From [Bacillus] enclensis (GTDB lineage: Bacteria > Bacillota > Bacilli > Bacillales > Bacillaceae_B), in contig NZ_KQ758482.1 of the NCBI RefSeq assembly GCF_001456935.1, positions 972,249 through 1,036,248 on the forward strand: a stretch of 64,000 nt of DNA, written 5' to 3'. Under the pieces are notes generated by a model, which worked only from the letters and a program-made list of their open reading frames with translations, made no database searches and was not told the origin of the DNA. A program made the translations under genes and the position numbers. Below, piece by piece: positions 9,033 through 17,397 of this stretch; the first letter of the stretch is position 1; each line of letters opens with the position of its first letter.

Positions 9033-10739
9033 TCATGTTTCTTTTATTGTATTTGCAAGTTGGAGAAGCTCTTTTGCGTGCTCCTGTGTCAAATCAGTTA
9101 TTTCCACACCTGAGATCATACGGGAGATTTCCCTTACCTTTTCGTTCTCCTCCAGGCGTTTGACCGATGTACTTGTCCTGCCCTTGAGCAGCCTTTTCGA
9201 AATGAATAAATGACTGTCAGCCATTGCAGCAACCTGCGGGAGATGAGAAATGCACATGACCTGCGAGTGGGTGGCAACCTGATATATTTTTTCTGCTATT
9301 GCCTGGGCCACTCTTCCGCTTACACCTGTATCTACTTCATCAAAGATAATCGATGTGATGCCTTGATGTTTTGAAAAAATTGTCTTAAGCGCAAGCATGA
9401 TCCTTGAAAGTTCGCCGCCTGAAGCCACTTTTGACAATGGTTTCAAAGGTTCCCCGGGATTGGTGGATATGTAGAATTCAACCTGATCCCATCCATCCTT
9501 TTTAAATTGTGAAAATGAAAAAGATTCATCCCGGACCGTGCTGAAGCGCACCTCAAATTTTGTCTTATCCATGTAAAGCTGTTTTAGCTGTTCATGAATG
9601 CTTCCAGTCAATTTCTTGGCCCATTTCTTTCTCGTATGAGTCAAATTTTTCGCTTCCACGATCAGATCTTTCTCAAGCGAAAGGAGTTTTTTCTGAAGCT
9701 CGTCTATATGTGAATCCTTATTCAGGATCGTCTCGATTTCTTCTTCGATCTTTGATCCATATGCAAGGATTTCATCGACCGACGAACCATATTTTCTCTT
9801 CAAGCTGTTTATTTCATTCAATCTTGTTTCGATCAGATCAAGACGGTCAGGCTCAAATTCAAGCTGATCCAATTCTCCCCTGATTTGATGGACGGCATCT
9901 TCAAGGACGTAAAAGGCATTCGATACTGACTCAAGCGTTTTTTGATACTGGTTGTCAAGATCCGCCGCCGTTTCAAGGTGACTCATTGCAAGACCGGTCC
10001 AATCCAGCCCCTTCCCTTCACCTTGAATGCTGTTATATGAGGTCTGGAGCGATTCATATAACTTCTCGAAATTCATCAGTTTCCTTTTTTCTTCCAAAAG
10101 CTCTTCATCTTCATTCAGTTTCAAATCCGCTTCCTGAATTTCCTTCAGCTGAAATGTAATAAGGTCCAACCGGTGGGCCATCTCCTGCTCGTTGTCATTC
10201 AATCTGCTCAGCTGCTTGTGTATAGTACTGTATTCTTTATAGATTTCCCGGTAAGAAGCTAAATTAGCCTGGATTTCTTTTCCCCCGAATTGATCAAGAA
10301 GGGATAAGTGAAGATGTTCATTCATCAATTCCTGATGTTCATGCTGCCCGTGAATATCAATCAAAGCACCACCAATTTCCCTCATGATGGCGATTGTCAC
10401 CAGCTTGCCATTCACCCTGCATACACTTTTTCCGCTGCTGGCTATCTCTCTTCGGAGAACAATCATTCCCTCTTCGATTTCAATCCCGAATTCTGAAACT
10501 TTTTCATAACAAGGATGCGCTTCATCGTCAAGAATGAACAGACCTTCTATTTCTGCTTTTTTCTCTCCATGACGAACGTACTCTGCAGATCCCCGTCCTC
10601 CGACCAATAGGTGGATCGCATCGATGATGATTGATTTACCAGCACCAGTTTCCCCTGATAATACAGTGAGCCCTTCTTCAAAAGATAAAGCCAGCGTGTC
10701 GATGATAGCAAAATTTTTAATGGATAATTCTTGTAACAA
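9033..10739 (-). CDS. recN: DNA repair protein RecN
   Basis: SMC-like ATPase that acts early at double-strand breaks in recombinational repair. Of 568 residues: Walker A GETGAGKS at 29-36, a long coiled-coil centre (about 155-370), the ABC signature LSKVASGGELSRIMLALK, and Walker B TSIIFDEVDTGVSG. TTG start at 10739 has GAGGTGA 7 bases upstream, and the RecN N-terminus LSIKNFAII is in place. argR lies upstream but a terminator at 10833-10862 separates them. Confidence 0.96.
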   Translation of the reverse strand: MLQELSIKNFAIIDTLALSFEEGLTVLSGETGAGKSIIIDAIHLLVGGRGSAEYVRHGEKKAEIEGLFILDDEAHPCYEKVSEFGIEIEEGMIVLRREIASSGKSVCRVNGKLVTIAIMREIGGALIDIHGQHEHQELMNEHLHLSLLDQFGGKEIQANLASYREIYKEYSTIHKQLSRLNDNEQEMAHRLDLITFQLKEIQEADLKLNEDEELLEEKRKLMNFEKLYESLQTSYNSIQGEGKGLDWTGLAMSHLETAADLDNQYQKTLESVSNAFYVLEDAVHQIRGELDQLEFEPDRLDLIETRLNEINSLKRKYGSSVDEILAYGSKIEEEIETILNKDSHIDELQKKLLSLEKDLIVEAKNLTHTRKKWAKKLTGSIHEQLKQLYMDKTKFEVRFSTVRDESFSFSQFKKDGWDQVEFYISTNPGEPLKPLSKVASGGELSRIMLALKTIFSKHQGITSIIFDEVDTGVSGRVAQAIAEKIYQVATHSQVMCISHLPQVAAMADSHLFISKRLLKGRTSTSVKRLEENEKVREISRMISGVEITDLTQEHAKELLQLANTIKET

Positions 10740-10832
10740 GAAACATTCACCTCAGTTGATAAGGTACTTATTTTGTATTGTCCGTGTATGAGTATATTTC
10801 CTACTATTTACTATAAGAAACGCGAAAAGTTG

Positions 10833-10862
10833 AAAAGCGGGTGAAACATTCTCCACCCGCCG
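10833..10862 (-). terminator. Terminator of argR
   Basis: Stem GCGGGTG / CACCCGC with a 10-base loop, then TTTTC on the reverse strand, 20 bases after the argR stop. Confidence 0.8.
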
Positions 10863-10882
10863 CCTGTATAAACAAAAGCATC

Positions 10883-11335
10883 TTATAACATGTCGAGAAA
10901 ACGTTCGGTTATGACCTTCGTTTCATCCTCTGTTCTGCAAATGATCAGGCATGTGTCATCCCCGCAGATCGTCCCGAGGATCTCTTCCCAATCCAGATTG
11001 TCAATAAGGGCACCGATCGCGTTGGCGTTGCCAGGGAGCGTCTTCATGACCAGCATATGACCGGCCGTATCAATCTTAACGAAAGCATCGGTCAGCGTCC
11101 TTTTCAATTTTTGAAGAGGGTTGAATCTCTGATCTGCCGGAAGGCTGTATTTATATCTTCCGTCCATCAGGGGGACTTTAACCAAGTGGAGCTCTTTAAT
11201 ATCCCGGGAAACAGTGGCCTGAGTGACGTTGAAGCCTGCATTTTTAAGGCTGTCCACCAACTCATCCTGTGTTTCCACATCTCTATTTGTAATGATTTCT
11301 CTTATTTTGATATGACGTTGTCCTTTGTTCATCAT
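10883..11335 (-). CDS. argR: Arginine repressor ArgR/AhrC
   Basis: Hexameric arginine-sensing regulator that represses arginine synthesis and activates catabolism. About 150 residues: N-terminal winged helix ([24 protein letters not shown], where [14 protein letters not shown] is the recognition helix) and C-terminal arginine-binding domain with [13 protein letters not shown]. Two adjacent ATGs (11335 and 11332) fit GAGGTG upstream; either may be used. It precedes recN, the usual Bacillus order, and has its own sigma-A promoter at 11384-11412. Confidence 0.95.
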   Translation of the reverse strand: MMNKGQRHIKIREIITNRDVETQDELVDSLKNAGFNVTQATVSRDIKELHLVKVPLMDGRYKYSLPADQRFNPLQKLKRTLTDAFVKIDTAGHMLVMKTLPGNANAIGALIDNLDWEEILGTICGDDTCLIICRTEDETKVITERFLDML

Positions 11336-11383
11336 CGAACTAAACACCTCTAACCTAGCCTGTATATTTATACCTCTACGCTT

Positions 11384-11412
11384 ATAGTAGCCTATTTTAT
11401 GGATAAGTACAA
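11384..11412 (-). promoter_or_regulatory. Sigma-A promoter of argR
   Basis: The reverse strand has TTGTAC (11407-11412), a 17-base spacer, and TACTAT (11384-11389). The short palindrome GTATAAATATAC follows at the expected transcript start. The -35 lies 4 bases before the first hairpin repeat unit. Confidence 0.7.
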
Positions 11413-11415
11413 CAG

Positions 11416-12018
11416 AAAAGCGGAGGCGGCTCGTTCAGAGGCGACAAGCATAAGGCGAGCAAGACGGAAAGGCGATTTTTGCCTTTTTGGCTTGCTTGAC
11501 TTATGACCTCGAGCCTCTAGCCGCCGGAGCTGGACAATGAAAAGCGGAGGGGCTTTGCTCAGAGGCGGGTGGCATAAGACGAAGCGGCCATGAAGGCGCT
11601 TTTTGCCTTCTTGGACACTTTGGCTTATGACATGTGCCTCTAAGCCCCGGAGCTGGACAAGAAAAGCGGAGGCGGCTCGTTCAGAGGCGACAAGAATAAG
11701 GCGAGCAAGACGGAAAGGCGATTTTTGCCTTTTTGGCTTGCTTGACTTATGACCTCGAGCCTCTAGCCGCCGGAGCTGGACAATGAAAAGCGGAGGGGCT
11801 TTGCTCAGAGGCGGGTGGCATAAGACGAAGCGGCCATGATGCGCTTTTTGCCTTCTTGGACACTTTGGCTTATGACATGCGCCTCTAAGCCCCGGAGCTG
11901 GACAAGAAAAGCGGAGGCGGCTCGTTCAGAGGCGGCAAGCATAAGGCGGGCAAGACGGAAAGGCGATTTTTGCCTTTTTGGCTTGCTTGACTTATGACCT
12001 CGAGCCTCTAGCCGCTGG
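11416..12018 (+). repeat. Alternating A-B-A-B-A array of long hairpin repeats
   Basis: Five units of about 122 bases each: A1 11416-11539, B1 11540-11661, A2 11662-11785, B2 11786-11906, A3 11907-12018. All start AAAAGCGGAGG and the first four end CCGGAGCTGGACA. Each unit is an imperfect palindrome. A units pair GGAGGCGGCT with AGCCGCC, and B units pair GGGGCTT with AAGCCCC, so the types differ in both arms together. A copies are nearly identical to each other, as are B copies. No long ORF, direct-repeat/spacer pattern or transposase is present. Confidence 0.9.
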
Positions 12019-12062
12019 TTAATCCCACAGGAGCCTTCGTCTTGCCCTCTAATCAACCGTTA
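12019..12062. repeat. End fragment of the GC-rich dispersed repeat
   Basis: Contains CCCACAGGAGCCTTCGTCTT and TCTAATCAACCG, which resemble the right end of the element at 7454-7506. It directly abuts the last hairpin unit, whose usual GGAGCTGGACA end is missing. Confidence 0.5.
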
Positions 12063-12106
12063 GAAATCCGCTAGAAAGAGGTTAAATCTAAATGTACTTT
12101 TAACAA

Positions 12107-12160
12107 ATTAAAATCCCGAACTAATTTTGCTCCATCTTTTGCAAAATAGTTCGGGATATA
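12107..12160. terminator. Terminator after yqxC
   Basis: A near-perfect 16-bp stem (ATCCCGAACTA...TTTTGC with GCAAAA...TAGTTCGGGAT). On the reverse strand it is followed by TTTTAATTT, closing the nusB-to-yqxC transcription unit. Confidence 0.8.
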
Positions 12161-12199
12161 CTTAGACTAAAACACTTTTGTCCCAGTCTCATTTAAGTA

Positions 12200-13030
12200 T
12201 TAGTTATTCGCTTTGAACTCGCTGTGCGCCTCGTTGATGACTTGCTGGGGAGTGATATCCAGGTGTGACTTCCCTTCGCTGTCAGAGCCCGTGAAGCGGA
12301 TATGGATAAGAAATTCGATATTCCCGTCTCCTCCAGTGATCGGCGAAAATGATAAGCCATGGATGTCGTACCCTTCGTTAAGTGCCAGGTTCATTATTTT
12401 CTCGATGACTGAAAGGTGGACTTTAGGGTCTCGGACGATCCCTTTTTTGCCGACCTGTTCCTTTCCCGCTTCGAATTGAGGTTTAATCAGGGCGATGCAG
12501 TCGCCCCCAGGGACTAAAAGCGTCCGCAATACCGGCAGGATGAGCGAAAGTGAAATGAAAGAGACATCAATCGATGCAAAAGAAGGCATCTCACCTGGCA
12601 GATCAGCCGGTGTGACGTAACGGAAATTCGTCCTTTCCATCACGATGACCCTCTCATCCTGTCTTAACTTCCATGCAAGCTGGTTGTATCCGACATCGAC
12701 AGCATAAGACATCTTTGCCCCATTTTGGAGAGCGCAATCCGTGAATCCTCCGGTTGAGGATCCAATATCGATCATGACCTTATCCTTTACATCAATATCG
12801 AATACCTTTAATGCCTTTTCAAGTTTGAGTCCGCCCCTGCTTACATACGGCATCATCTTTCCTTTGATCGTGAGATGGACATCCTCACTTACTTTTTCAC
12901 CAGGCTTATCCAGTCTCTCTTCATTGCCGTATACCAGTCCAGCCATGATGGCCCTCTTTGCTTTTTCTCTTGTTTCTATAAGCCCTTTATCAACTAAGAG
13001 CACATCTAATCGTTGTTTTTTTGCTTTCAT
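12200..13030 (-). CDS. yqxC: TlyA-family rRNA methyltransferase (YqxC)
   Basis: Predicted 2'-O-methyltransferase of ribosomal RNA, historically called hemolysin. The 276 residues hold an S4 RNA-binding domain at the N-terminus (RLDVLLVDKGLIETREKAKRAIMAG region) and an FtsJ-type SAM domain (VMIDIGSSTGGFTDCALQNGA, then ASIDVSFISL and ALIKPQFEAG). The stop of dxs lies only 3 bases upstream, indicating translational coupling. The last residues are less conserved. The catalytic set is complete, so it should be functional. Confidence 0.92.
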   Translation of the reverse strand: MKAKKQRLDVLLVDKGLIETREKAKRAIMAGLVYGNEERLDKPGEKVSEDVHLTIKGKMMPYVSRGGLKLEKALKVFDIDVKDKVMIDIGSSTGGFTDCALQNGAKMSYAVDVGYNQLAWKLRQDERVIVMERTNFRYVTPADLPGEMPSFASIDVSFISLSLILPVLRTLLVPGGDCIALIKPQFEAGKEQVGKKGIVRDPKVHLSVIEKIMNLALNEGYDIHGLSFSPITGGDGNIEFLIHIRFTGSDSEGKSHLDITPQQVINEAHSEFKANN

Positions 13031-13033
13031 ATA

Positions 13034-14926
13034 TTAAGCCCTTTTTTGTTTTTTTGGAGTGATTGTCAGAATCCTATCCATTACATTCTCTTTTGTCATA
13101 CCGATTTCATTCAATAATTCTTTTACGCTTCCATGCTCGATGAAATAATCCGGTATGCCGATCCGGTCAACGACCGCATTCCTGTAGCCGTTTCCCTGTA
13201 CGTATTCAAGTACAGCGCTCCCGAACCCGCCTTGCAGCACAGCTTCTTCAATGGTAAGGACCGGTATATCTTCTTCGAAGATGGATTTCAGCATTTTTTC
13301 ATCCATCGGTTTGATGAACCTTGCATTTACGACACGTACAGAAATTCCCTGCTCTTCAAGTTCTTTTGCTGCTTCGAGTGCCATCGGAATCGTGGTGCCA
13401 AACGTAAGGACTGCGACATCAGTTCCTTTTTTCAATACTTCCCATTCACCGATCGGGATGGCGTTCAATTCGGAATCCATCGGAACACCATACCCGTTGC
13501 CTCTAGGATACCTCAGTGCAATCGGTCCTGCATCATAGTCCAGTGCCGTTTTGACCAGATGCTGACCTTCATTTTCATCTTTCGGCATCATGATGACCAT
13601 GTTCGGGAGATGTCTCAAAAATGCAATATCAAATACACCTTGATGCGTTTCTCCATCTGCCCCCACAAGTCCGGCCCGGTCGATTCCGATGAAGACATTC
13701 AGGTTTTGCCTGCAAATATCATGCACCACCTGATCGTACGCCCTTTGAAGGAAGGTGGAATAAATGGCAAGGAACGGTTTCATATTTTGGGTTGCCAGCC
13801 CTGCAGCCACCGTTGTTGCGTGCTGTTCTGCGATTCCCACATCAAACATCCGGTCCGGAAACTCTTCGGCAAATCCCAATAATTTCGAACCGACCGGCAT
13901 CGCAGGCGTGATCGCCACGATTCGTTCGTCTTCCCTCGCAATCTTCCTCACCGTCTCACTCACAAGACCGCTCCAGGAAGGGGGCGCATTAACCGGCTTG
14001 ATGATATCGCCTGTATCGATTTTATAAGGGCCAGTCCCATGCCAGTCCCCTTTTTTGTCAGACTCTGCAGGACTGAATCCCTTCCCTTTCTTCGTAATGA
14101 CGTGAAGGAGAACCGGTCCTTTTGTCTTCTTCGCATACTGGATATTTTCTTCAAGTTCATTAAAGTCATGGCCGTCGATCGGACCAAGATACGTGAAGCC
14201 CAGTTCCTCAAAGAACATACCGGAAACAAAGAGGTATTTAAGGCTGTCCTTCACTCTTTCTGCCGTACTGGCAAGCCTTCCGCCGACAGCAGGGATTCGT
14301 TTGAGGATGTATTCAAGTTCATCTTTCACCCAGTTGTATTTACCTGCGGTGCGCAATCTCCCGAGTACACTGTGCAGGGCGCCGACATTGGGAGCGATGG
14401 ACATTTCATTATCATTCAACACAACGATCATGTCTTTCTTTTCATGACCGATATGATTCAATGCTTCCAGGGCCATTCCACCCGTCAGCGCGCCGTCTCC
14501 GATGACAGGGATGATGAATGATTTTTCTTTTTTCACATCGCGGGCAATGGCCATTCCCATGGCTGCAGAAAGGGATGTTGAGCTGTGGCCGGTCTCCCAT
14601 ACATCATGCTCGCTTTCATTCCTTTTGGGGAATCCGCACAGTCCTTTGTACTGTCTCAGTGTATCGAACTGACAGGCTCGCCCTGTCAGGATCTTATGTA
14701 CATATGATTGATGCCCGACGTCCCAGAGAATTTTATCAACGGGGCTGTTAAAATGCTTATGAAGGGAAACAGTCAGTTCCACGACACCCAAGTTTGGACC
14801 AATATGACCCCCAGTTTTGGAAAGATTCCCGATTAAAAACTGGCGTATCTCTTGACTGAGCTCTTCTAATTGCTCATTACTCATCGACTTAAGAAAAGAA
14901 GGCTCCTTTATTGATAGTAAATCCAT
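13034..14926 (-). CDS. dxs: 1-deoxy-D-xylulose-5-phosphate synthase
   Basis: First enzyme of the MEP isoprenoid pathway; condenses pyruvate and glyceraldehyde 3-phosphate using thiamine diphosphate. The 630-residue protein has the thiamine motif GDGALTGG with NDNEMS, the transketolase pyrimidine domain with EQHATT, and a C-terminal domain. The ATG at 14926 gives [13 protein letters not shown], matching Bacillus Dxs; GTG at 14935 is an in-frame alternative. It is downstream of ispA, OLE RNA and oapA, so isoprenoid genes and the RNA share an operon. Confidence 0.96.
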   Translation of the reverse strand: MDLLSIKEPSFLKSMSNEQLEELSQEIRQFLIGNLSKTGGHIGPNLGVVELTVSLHKHFNSPVDKILWDVGHQSYVHKILTGRACQFDTLRQYKGLCGFPKRNESEHDVWETGHSSTSLSAAMGMAIARDVKKEKSFIIPVIGDGALTGGMALEALNHIGHEKKDMIVVLNDNEMSIAPNVGALHSVLGRLRTAGKYNWVKDELEYILKRIPAVGGRLASTAERVKDSLKYLFVSGMFFEELGFTYLGPIDGHDFNELEENIQYAKKTKGPVLLHVITKKGKGFSPAESDKKGDWHGTGPYKIDTGDIIKPVNAPPSWSGLVSETVRKIAREDERIVAITPAMPVGSKLLGFAEEFPDRMFDVGIAEQHATTVAAGLATQNMKPFLAIYSTFLQRAYDQVVHDICRQNLNVFIGIDRAGLVGADGETHQGVFDIAFLRHLPNMVIMMPKDENEGQHLVKTALDYDAGPIALRYPRGNGYGVPMDSELNAIPIGEWEVLKKGTDVAVLTFGTTIPMALEAAKELEEQGISVRVVNARFIKPMDEKMLKSIFEEDIPVLTIEEAVLQGGFGSAVLEYVQGNGYRNAVVDRIGIPDYFIEHGSVKELLNEIGMTKENVMDRILTITPKKQKRA

Positions 14927-14956
14927 TGGGTCCACTCACTTTCATGACTATATAGT

Positions 14957-15568
14957 TTATTTCTCTGATTTTCGTTTTTTCTTCTTTTGGTCTTTTTTAT
15001 CTTTTATGAGCACAATATGGAATCGATCCTCAATGAATTGAAGAACAGTCCCGACTCTAAATATTATATCCTTAGAATACGTAATGGCAAACGTTTTCCC
15101 CAGCGCTTTCCCGCCTACGGTCAAGGAGGCGATGATGCTTGTCAGCGTTACACTGACGATATATTCCTTGATGGAACCGCCTTCAAGCTGGAAGGAGACT
15201 GCTAATTGTATGATGACGATGGCTGAGGCTGTACCGCTTATGATCCCTGAAATATCACCGATGACATCATTACAGAAACTTGCAAAGCGGTCGGCATTCC
15301 TTACGATCCGGATTGAATACTTTGCACCGTACACTTTCTTTGCCGCCATTGCATGGAATGGTGTTTCATCCGCAGCTGTGGAGGCAATGCCCAGCATATC
15401 GAAAAAGATTCCTATACACACGATGATAAGAACCACGAATAATCCCGTACCCCACGGCACACCGTTAAGAACCATGTTGGATGTAACTGAAAAAATAGCC
15501 GCTAACACGAATGTGATAACGGCAATACTAATACTCCATTTTATTGAGTTTTTTAATGTATCATTCAT
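14957..15568 (-). CDS. oapA: OapA, OLE RNA-associated membrane protein
   Basis: Membrane protein known to bind OLE RNA and bring it to the cell membrane. About 203 residues with four likely transmembrane helices (roughly 10-32, 40-58, 110-130, 137-157), a basic middle loop (AAKKVYGAKYSIRIVRNADR) and a very basic tail (KDKKDQKKKKRKSEK). It contains DVIGD, matching the DxxxD motif reported as important in OapA. Its position directly downstream of OLE RNA and upstream of dxs is the diagnostic gene order. The ATG at 15568 or a GTG at 15580 could start it; no strong ribosome site is seen. Confidence 0.88.
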   Translation of the reverse strand: MNDTLKNSIKWSISIAVITFVLAAIFSVTSNMVLNGVPWGTGLFVVLIIVCIGIFFDMLGIASTAADETPFHAMAAKKVYGAKYSIRIVRNADRFASFCNDVIGDISGIISGTASAIVIIQLAVSFQLEGGSIKEYIVSVTLTSIIASLTVGGKALGKTFAITYSKDIIFRVGTVLQFIEDRFHIVLIKDKKDQKKKKRKSEK

Positions 15569-15599
15569 TATCGTCTGCACACACCGTTTCTACTGTGTC

Positions 15600-16225
15600 T
15601 ATTACGCATAAGTCCTATGTAGTTGGATGGTCATATATGAAGTAAAAATTGCAGCTTAGGTCCAGTAGGTTTTCCCAATCAGGTACCGGATGTTGCCATA
15701 CCGGCGGTTTCCCTTTAAACCCGACTTAGCCGCGTCACCACAGGCTAGACTGGATTACCACTTAGTCCGCACTATAATCCTTCATATATGTCAAAGCGAA
15801 CAGTCTAGGAGTTTTCCTCAACAACCCTTGACACAATCCTTAGCCTCTTTTGCAAAAAGGATTTCATATGGACGAAAAAGCACATATCAATGGCCAACTG
15901 ATGTGTACTTTGTAACCATAATCCCCTCTCTCTTCACTCAAGGCAGGCTACGCTGCTAGTGATGGATCCCATCACAGTCGCAGGTTCATACTCTGTTCTC
16001 ATTGCACATGCATTATGCCAGCGTAAGAAACAGAGCCTCCGCGGCTTGCGGGTCAACGCCCACATGCCATTGTGGATCGCCCTCAAGCCTTACTCCCAGA
16101 TATGACCCAAAGCTGGGCGCCTCAAGCCAAGTCCAGGAACTTCATCGATGTGCCCTTTAGTGGATTTTTAGGCCCACCTTCAGGATTGGTAGGTTGACTA
16201 GAATACTGCACCACCCAAATGTTTA
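15600..16225 (-). ncRNA. ole: OLE RNA (ornate large extremophilic RNA)
   Basis: A 625-base structured noncoding segment between ispA and oapA, exactly where OLE RNA lies in Bacillus halodurans relatives (ispA - OLE - oapA - dxs). Size fits the roughly 600-nt class. The sequence is GC-richer than its surroundings and dense in short stems, for example CCAC/GTGG around ATGGC near 16062 and paired CCGG words near 15690-15715. It has no conserved ORF. The 5' end is estimated from the promoter at 16233-16260; the 3' end is approximate. OLE forms a membrane RNP with OapA and partners and is linked to stress tolerance; function here is by family. Confidence 0.85.
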
Positions 16226-16232
16226 TATCTGT

Positions 16233-16260
16233 ATTATATCATATTTCAGGATTTCCTCAA
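16233..16260 (-). promoter_or_regulatory. Candidate sigma-A promoter for OLE RNA
   Basis: The reverse strand has TTGAGG (16255-16260), 16 bases, then TATAAT (16233-16238). It starts 10 bases beyond the ispA stop, so the RNA may be made from its own start as well as by operon read-through. Confidence 0.65.
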
Positions 16261-16269
16261 ACAATAACA

Positions 16270-17160
16270 TCAATGATTGCGGTTTACAATCAAACGGGCA
16301 ATTTGCTTAAGGAGTTTCGTATCCATGCTCAGCCCGTCAAGGGAATTCAGCGCTTCATCAAGATGAAATTGAAGTTTTTTCTTGGAGCCGTCTATGGTCA
16401 ATAACCCTGGATAGGTACTTTTTTGTTTGGACTCATCACTTCCGGTCCGCTTACCGATCAACTCTTCTTCCCCTTCGATGTCCAGAATGTCATCCTGGAT
16501 CTGAAATGCGAGCCCGATATGATGAGCAAAGCGTTCCAACCGTGCCTGTTCTTCCACTGAAGCCCCCGCGATAACAGCTCCCGCAAGCACACTGAATATC
16601 AATAATTTACCTGTTTTATGAACATGGATCGTTTCCAATTCCTCGACAGACAGCTTTTTATTTTCACCTTCAATATCAGCTACCTGCCCGCCCACCATGC
16701 CTTCAGGACCGGCACTTTGTGCCAGGAGACCAATCAATTTGACCTTTTGATCACTCGTAATAAGCGGATCTTCGGCAATGAGCCCGAAACTGTGTGTCAG
16801 AAGTCCGTCACCCGCAAGAATGGCCATCGCTTCCCCAAAAACTTTGTGGTTCGTCGGCTTCCCCCTTCTCAGATCATCGTCGTCCATTGAAGGGAGATCG
16901 TCGTGGATCAAAGAATATGTATGAATCATTTCGAGTGCAGCCGCTGTCTTCAATCCAAGCTCCGGGTCTTTTTTAAAACCCTCTATGACAGCCAGTAAAA
17001 GGACCGGCCTTATTCTTTTCCCGCCGGCTTCAAGAGAATAGACCATGGCTTCTTTTATCGTCGAAGGCATATTTTTGGTCTGTACATAGCCAACCATCGT
17101 TTCTTCTAGCTTTTGTTTATACTTTTGCTGGAATATGTCCAAATCAACATGAAGGCTCAC
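16270..17160 (-). CDS. ispA: Farnesyl diphosphate synthase (polyprenyl synthetase)
   Basis: Chain elongation of isoprenoids from IPP and DMAPP. 296 residues with the first aspartate-rich motif in IHDDLPSMDDDDLRRG, the second in FQIQDDILDIEG, and GGKRIRPVLLLAV. The GTG start at 17160 has GGAGG 8 bases upstream, overlapping the end of xseB. It is followed by the OLE RNA. Typical bacterial FPP synthase length. Confidence 0.95.
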   Translation of the reverse strand: MSLHVDLDIFQQKYKQKLEETMVGYVQTKNMPSTIKEAMVYSLEAGGKRIRPVLLLAVIEGFKKDPELGLKTAAALEMIHTYSLIHDDLPSMDDDDLRRGKPTNHKVFGEAMAILAGDGLLTHSFGLIAEDPLITSDQKVKLIGLLAQSAGPEGMVGGQVADIEGENKKLSVEELETIHVHKTGKLLIFSVLAGAVIAGASVEEQARLERFAHHIGLAFQIQDDILDIEGEEELIGKRTGSDESKQKSTYPGLLTIDGSKKKLQFHLDEALNSLDGLSMDTKLLKQIARLIVNRNH

Positions 17161-17163
17161 CCA

Positions 17164-17397
17164 CTAGTCCTCCTCTTTGATATCGAAGGATTTTTCACCT
17201 TCATCCGTGATCATTTTGGTCAACTGTTTTTCTGCGCTGTTGAGAGTATCATGGCAGTATTTAGAAAGTGCCATGCCTTTTTGATAAAACTGGAGTGCTT
17301 TTTCTAAAGGAACCTCTCCTTCCTCCAATTGCTCAACAATGCCTTCCAATTGCTCCATTGCCTCTTCAAATGACAAATCTTCTTTCGTCTTAGCCAT
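17164..17397 (-). CDS. xseB: Exodeoxyribonuclease VII small subunit
   Basis: Small subunit of the single-strand exonuclease VII complex. 77 residues, mostly helical, with the family pattern SFEEAMEQLEGIVEQLE and LEKALQFYQKG. It overlaps the end of xseA by 8 bases and is followed by ispA, the standard Bacillus order. Confidence 0.95.
   Translation of the reverse strand: MAKTKEDLSFEEAMEQLEGIVEQLEEGEVPLEKALQFYQKGMALSKYCHDTLNSAEKQLTKMITDEGEKSFDIKEED

Noticed and set aside
11416..12018. CRISPR array
   Set aside because: Units are 121-124 bases with no unique spacers and are internally palindromic; no cas genes are present.
11805..12056. 83-residue reverse-strand ORF
   Set aside because: Falls within the hairpin repeat array and has no ribosome site.
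13133..13882. 249-residue plus-strand ORF
   Set aside because: Antisense to dxs, which is full length and well conserved.
15690..15959. 89-residue plus-strand ORF
   Set aside because: It is antisense to the OLE RNA, has no ribosome site and no family resemblance.
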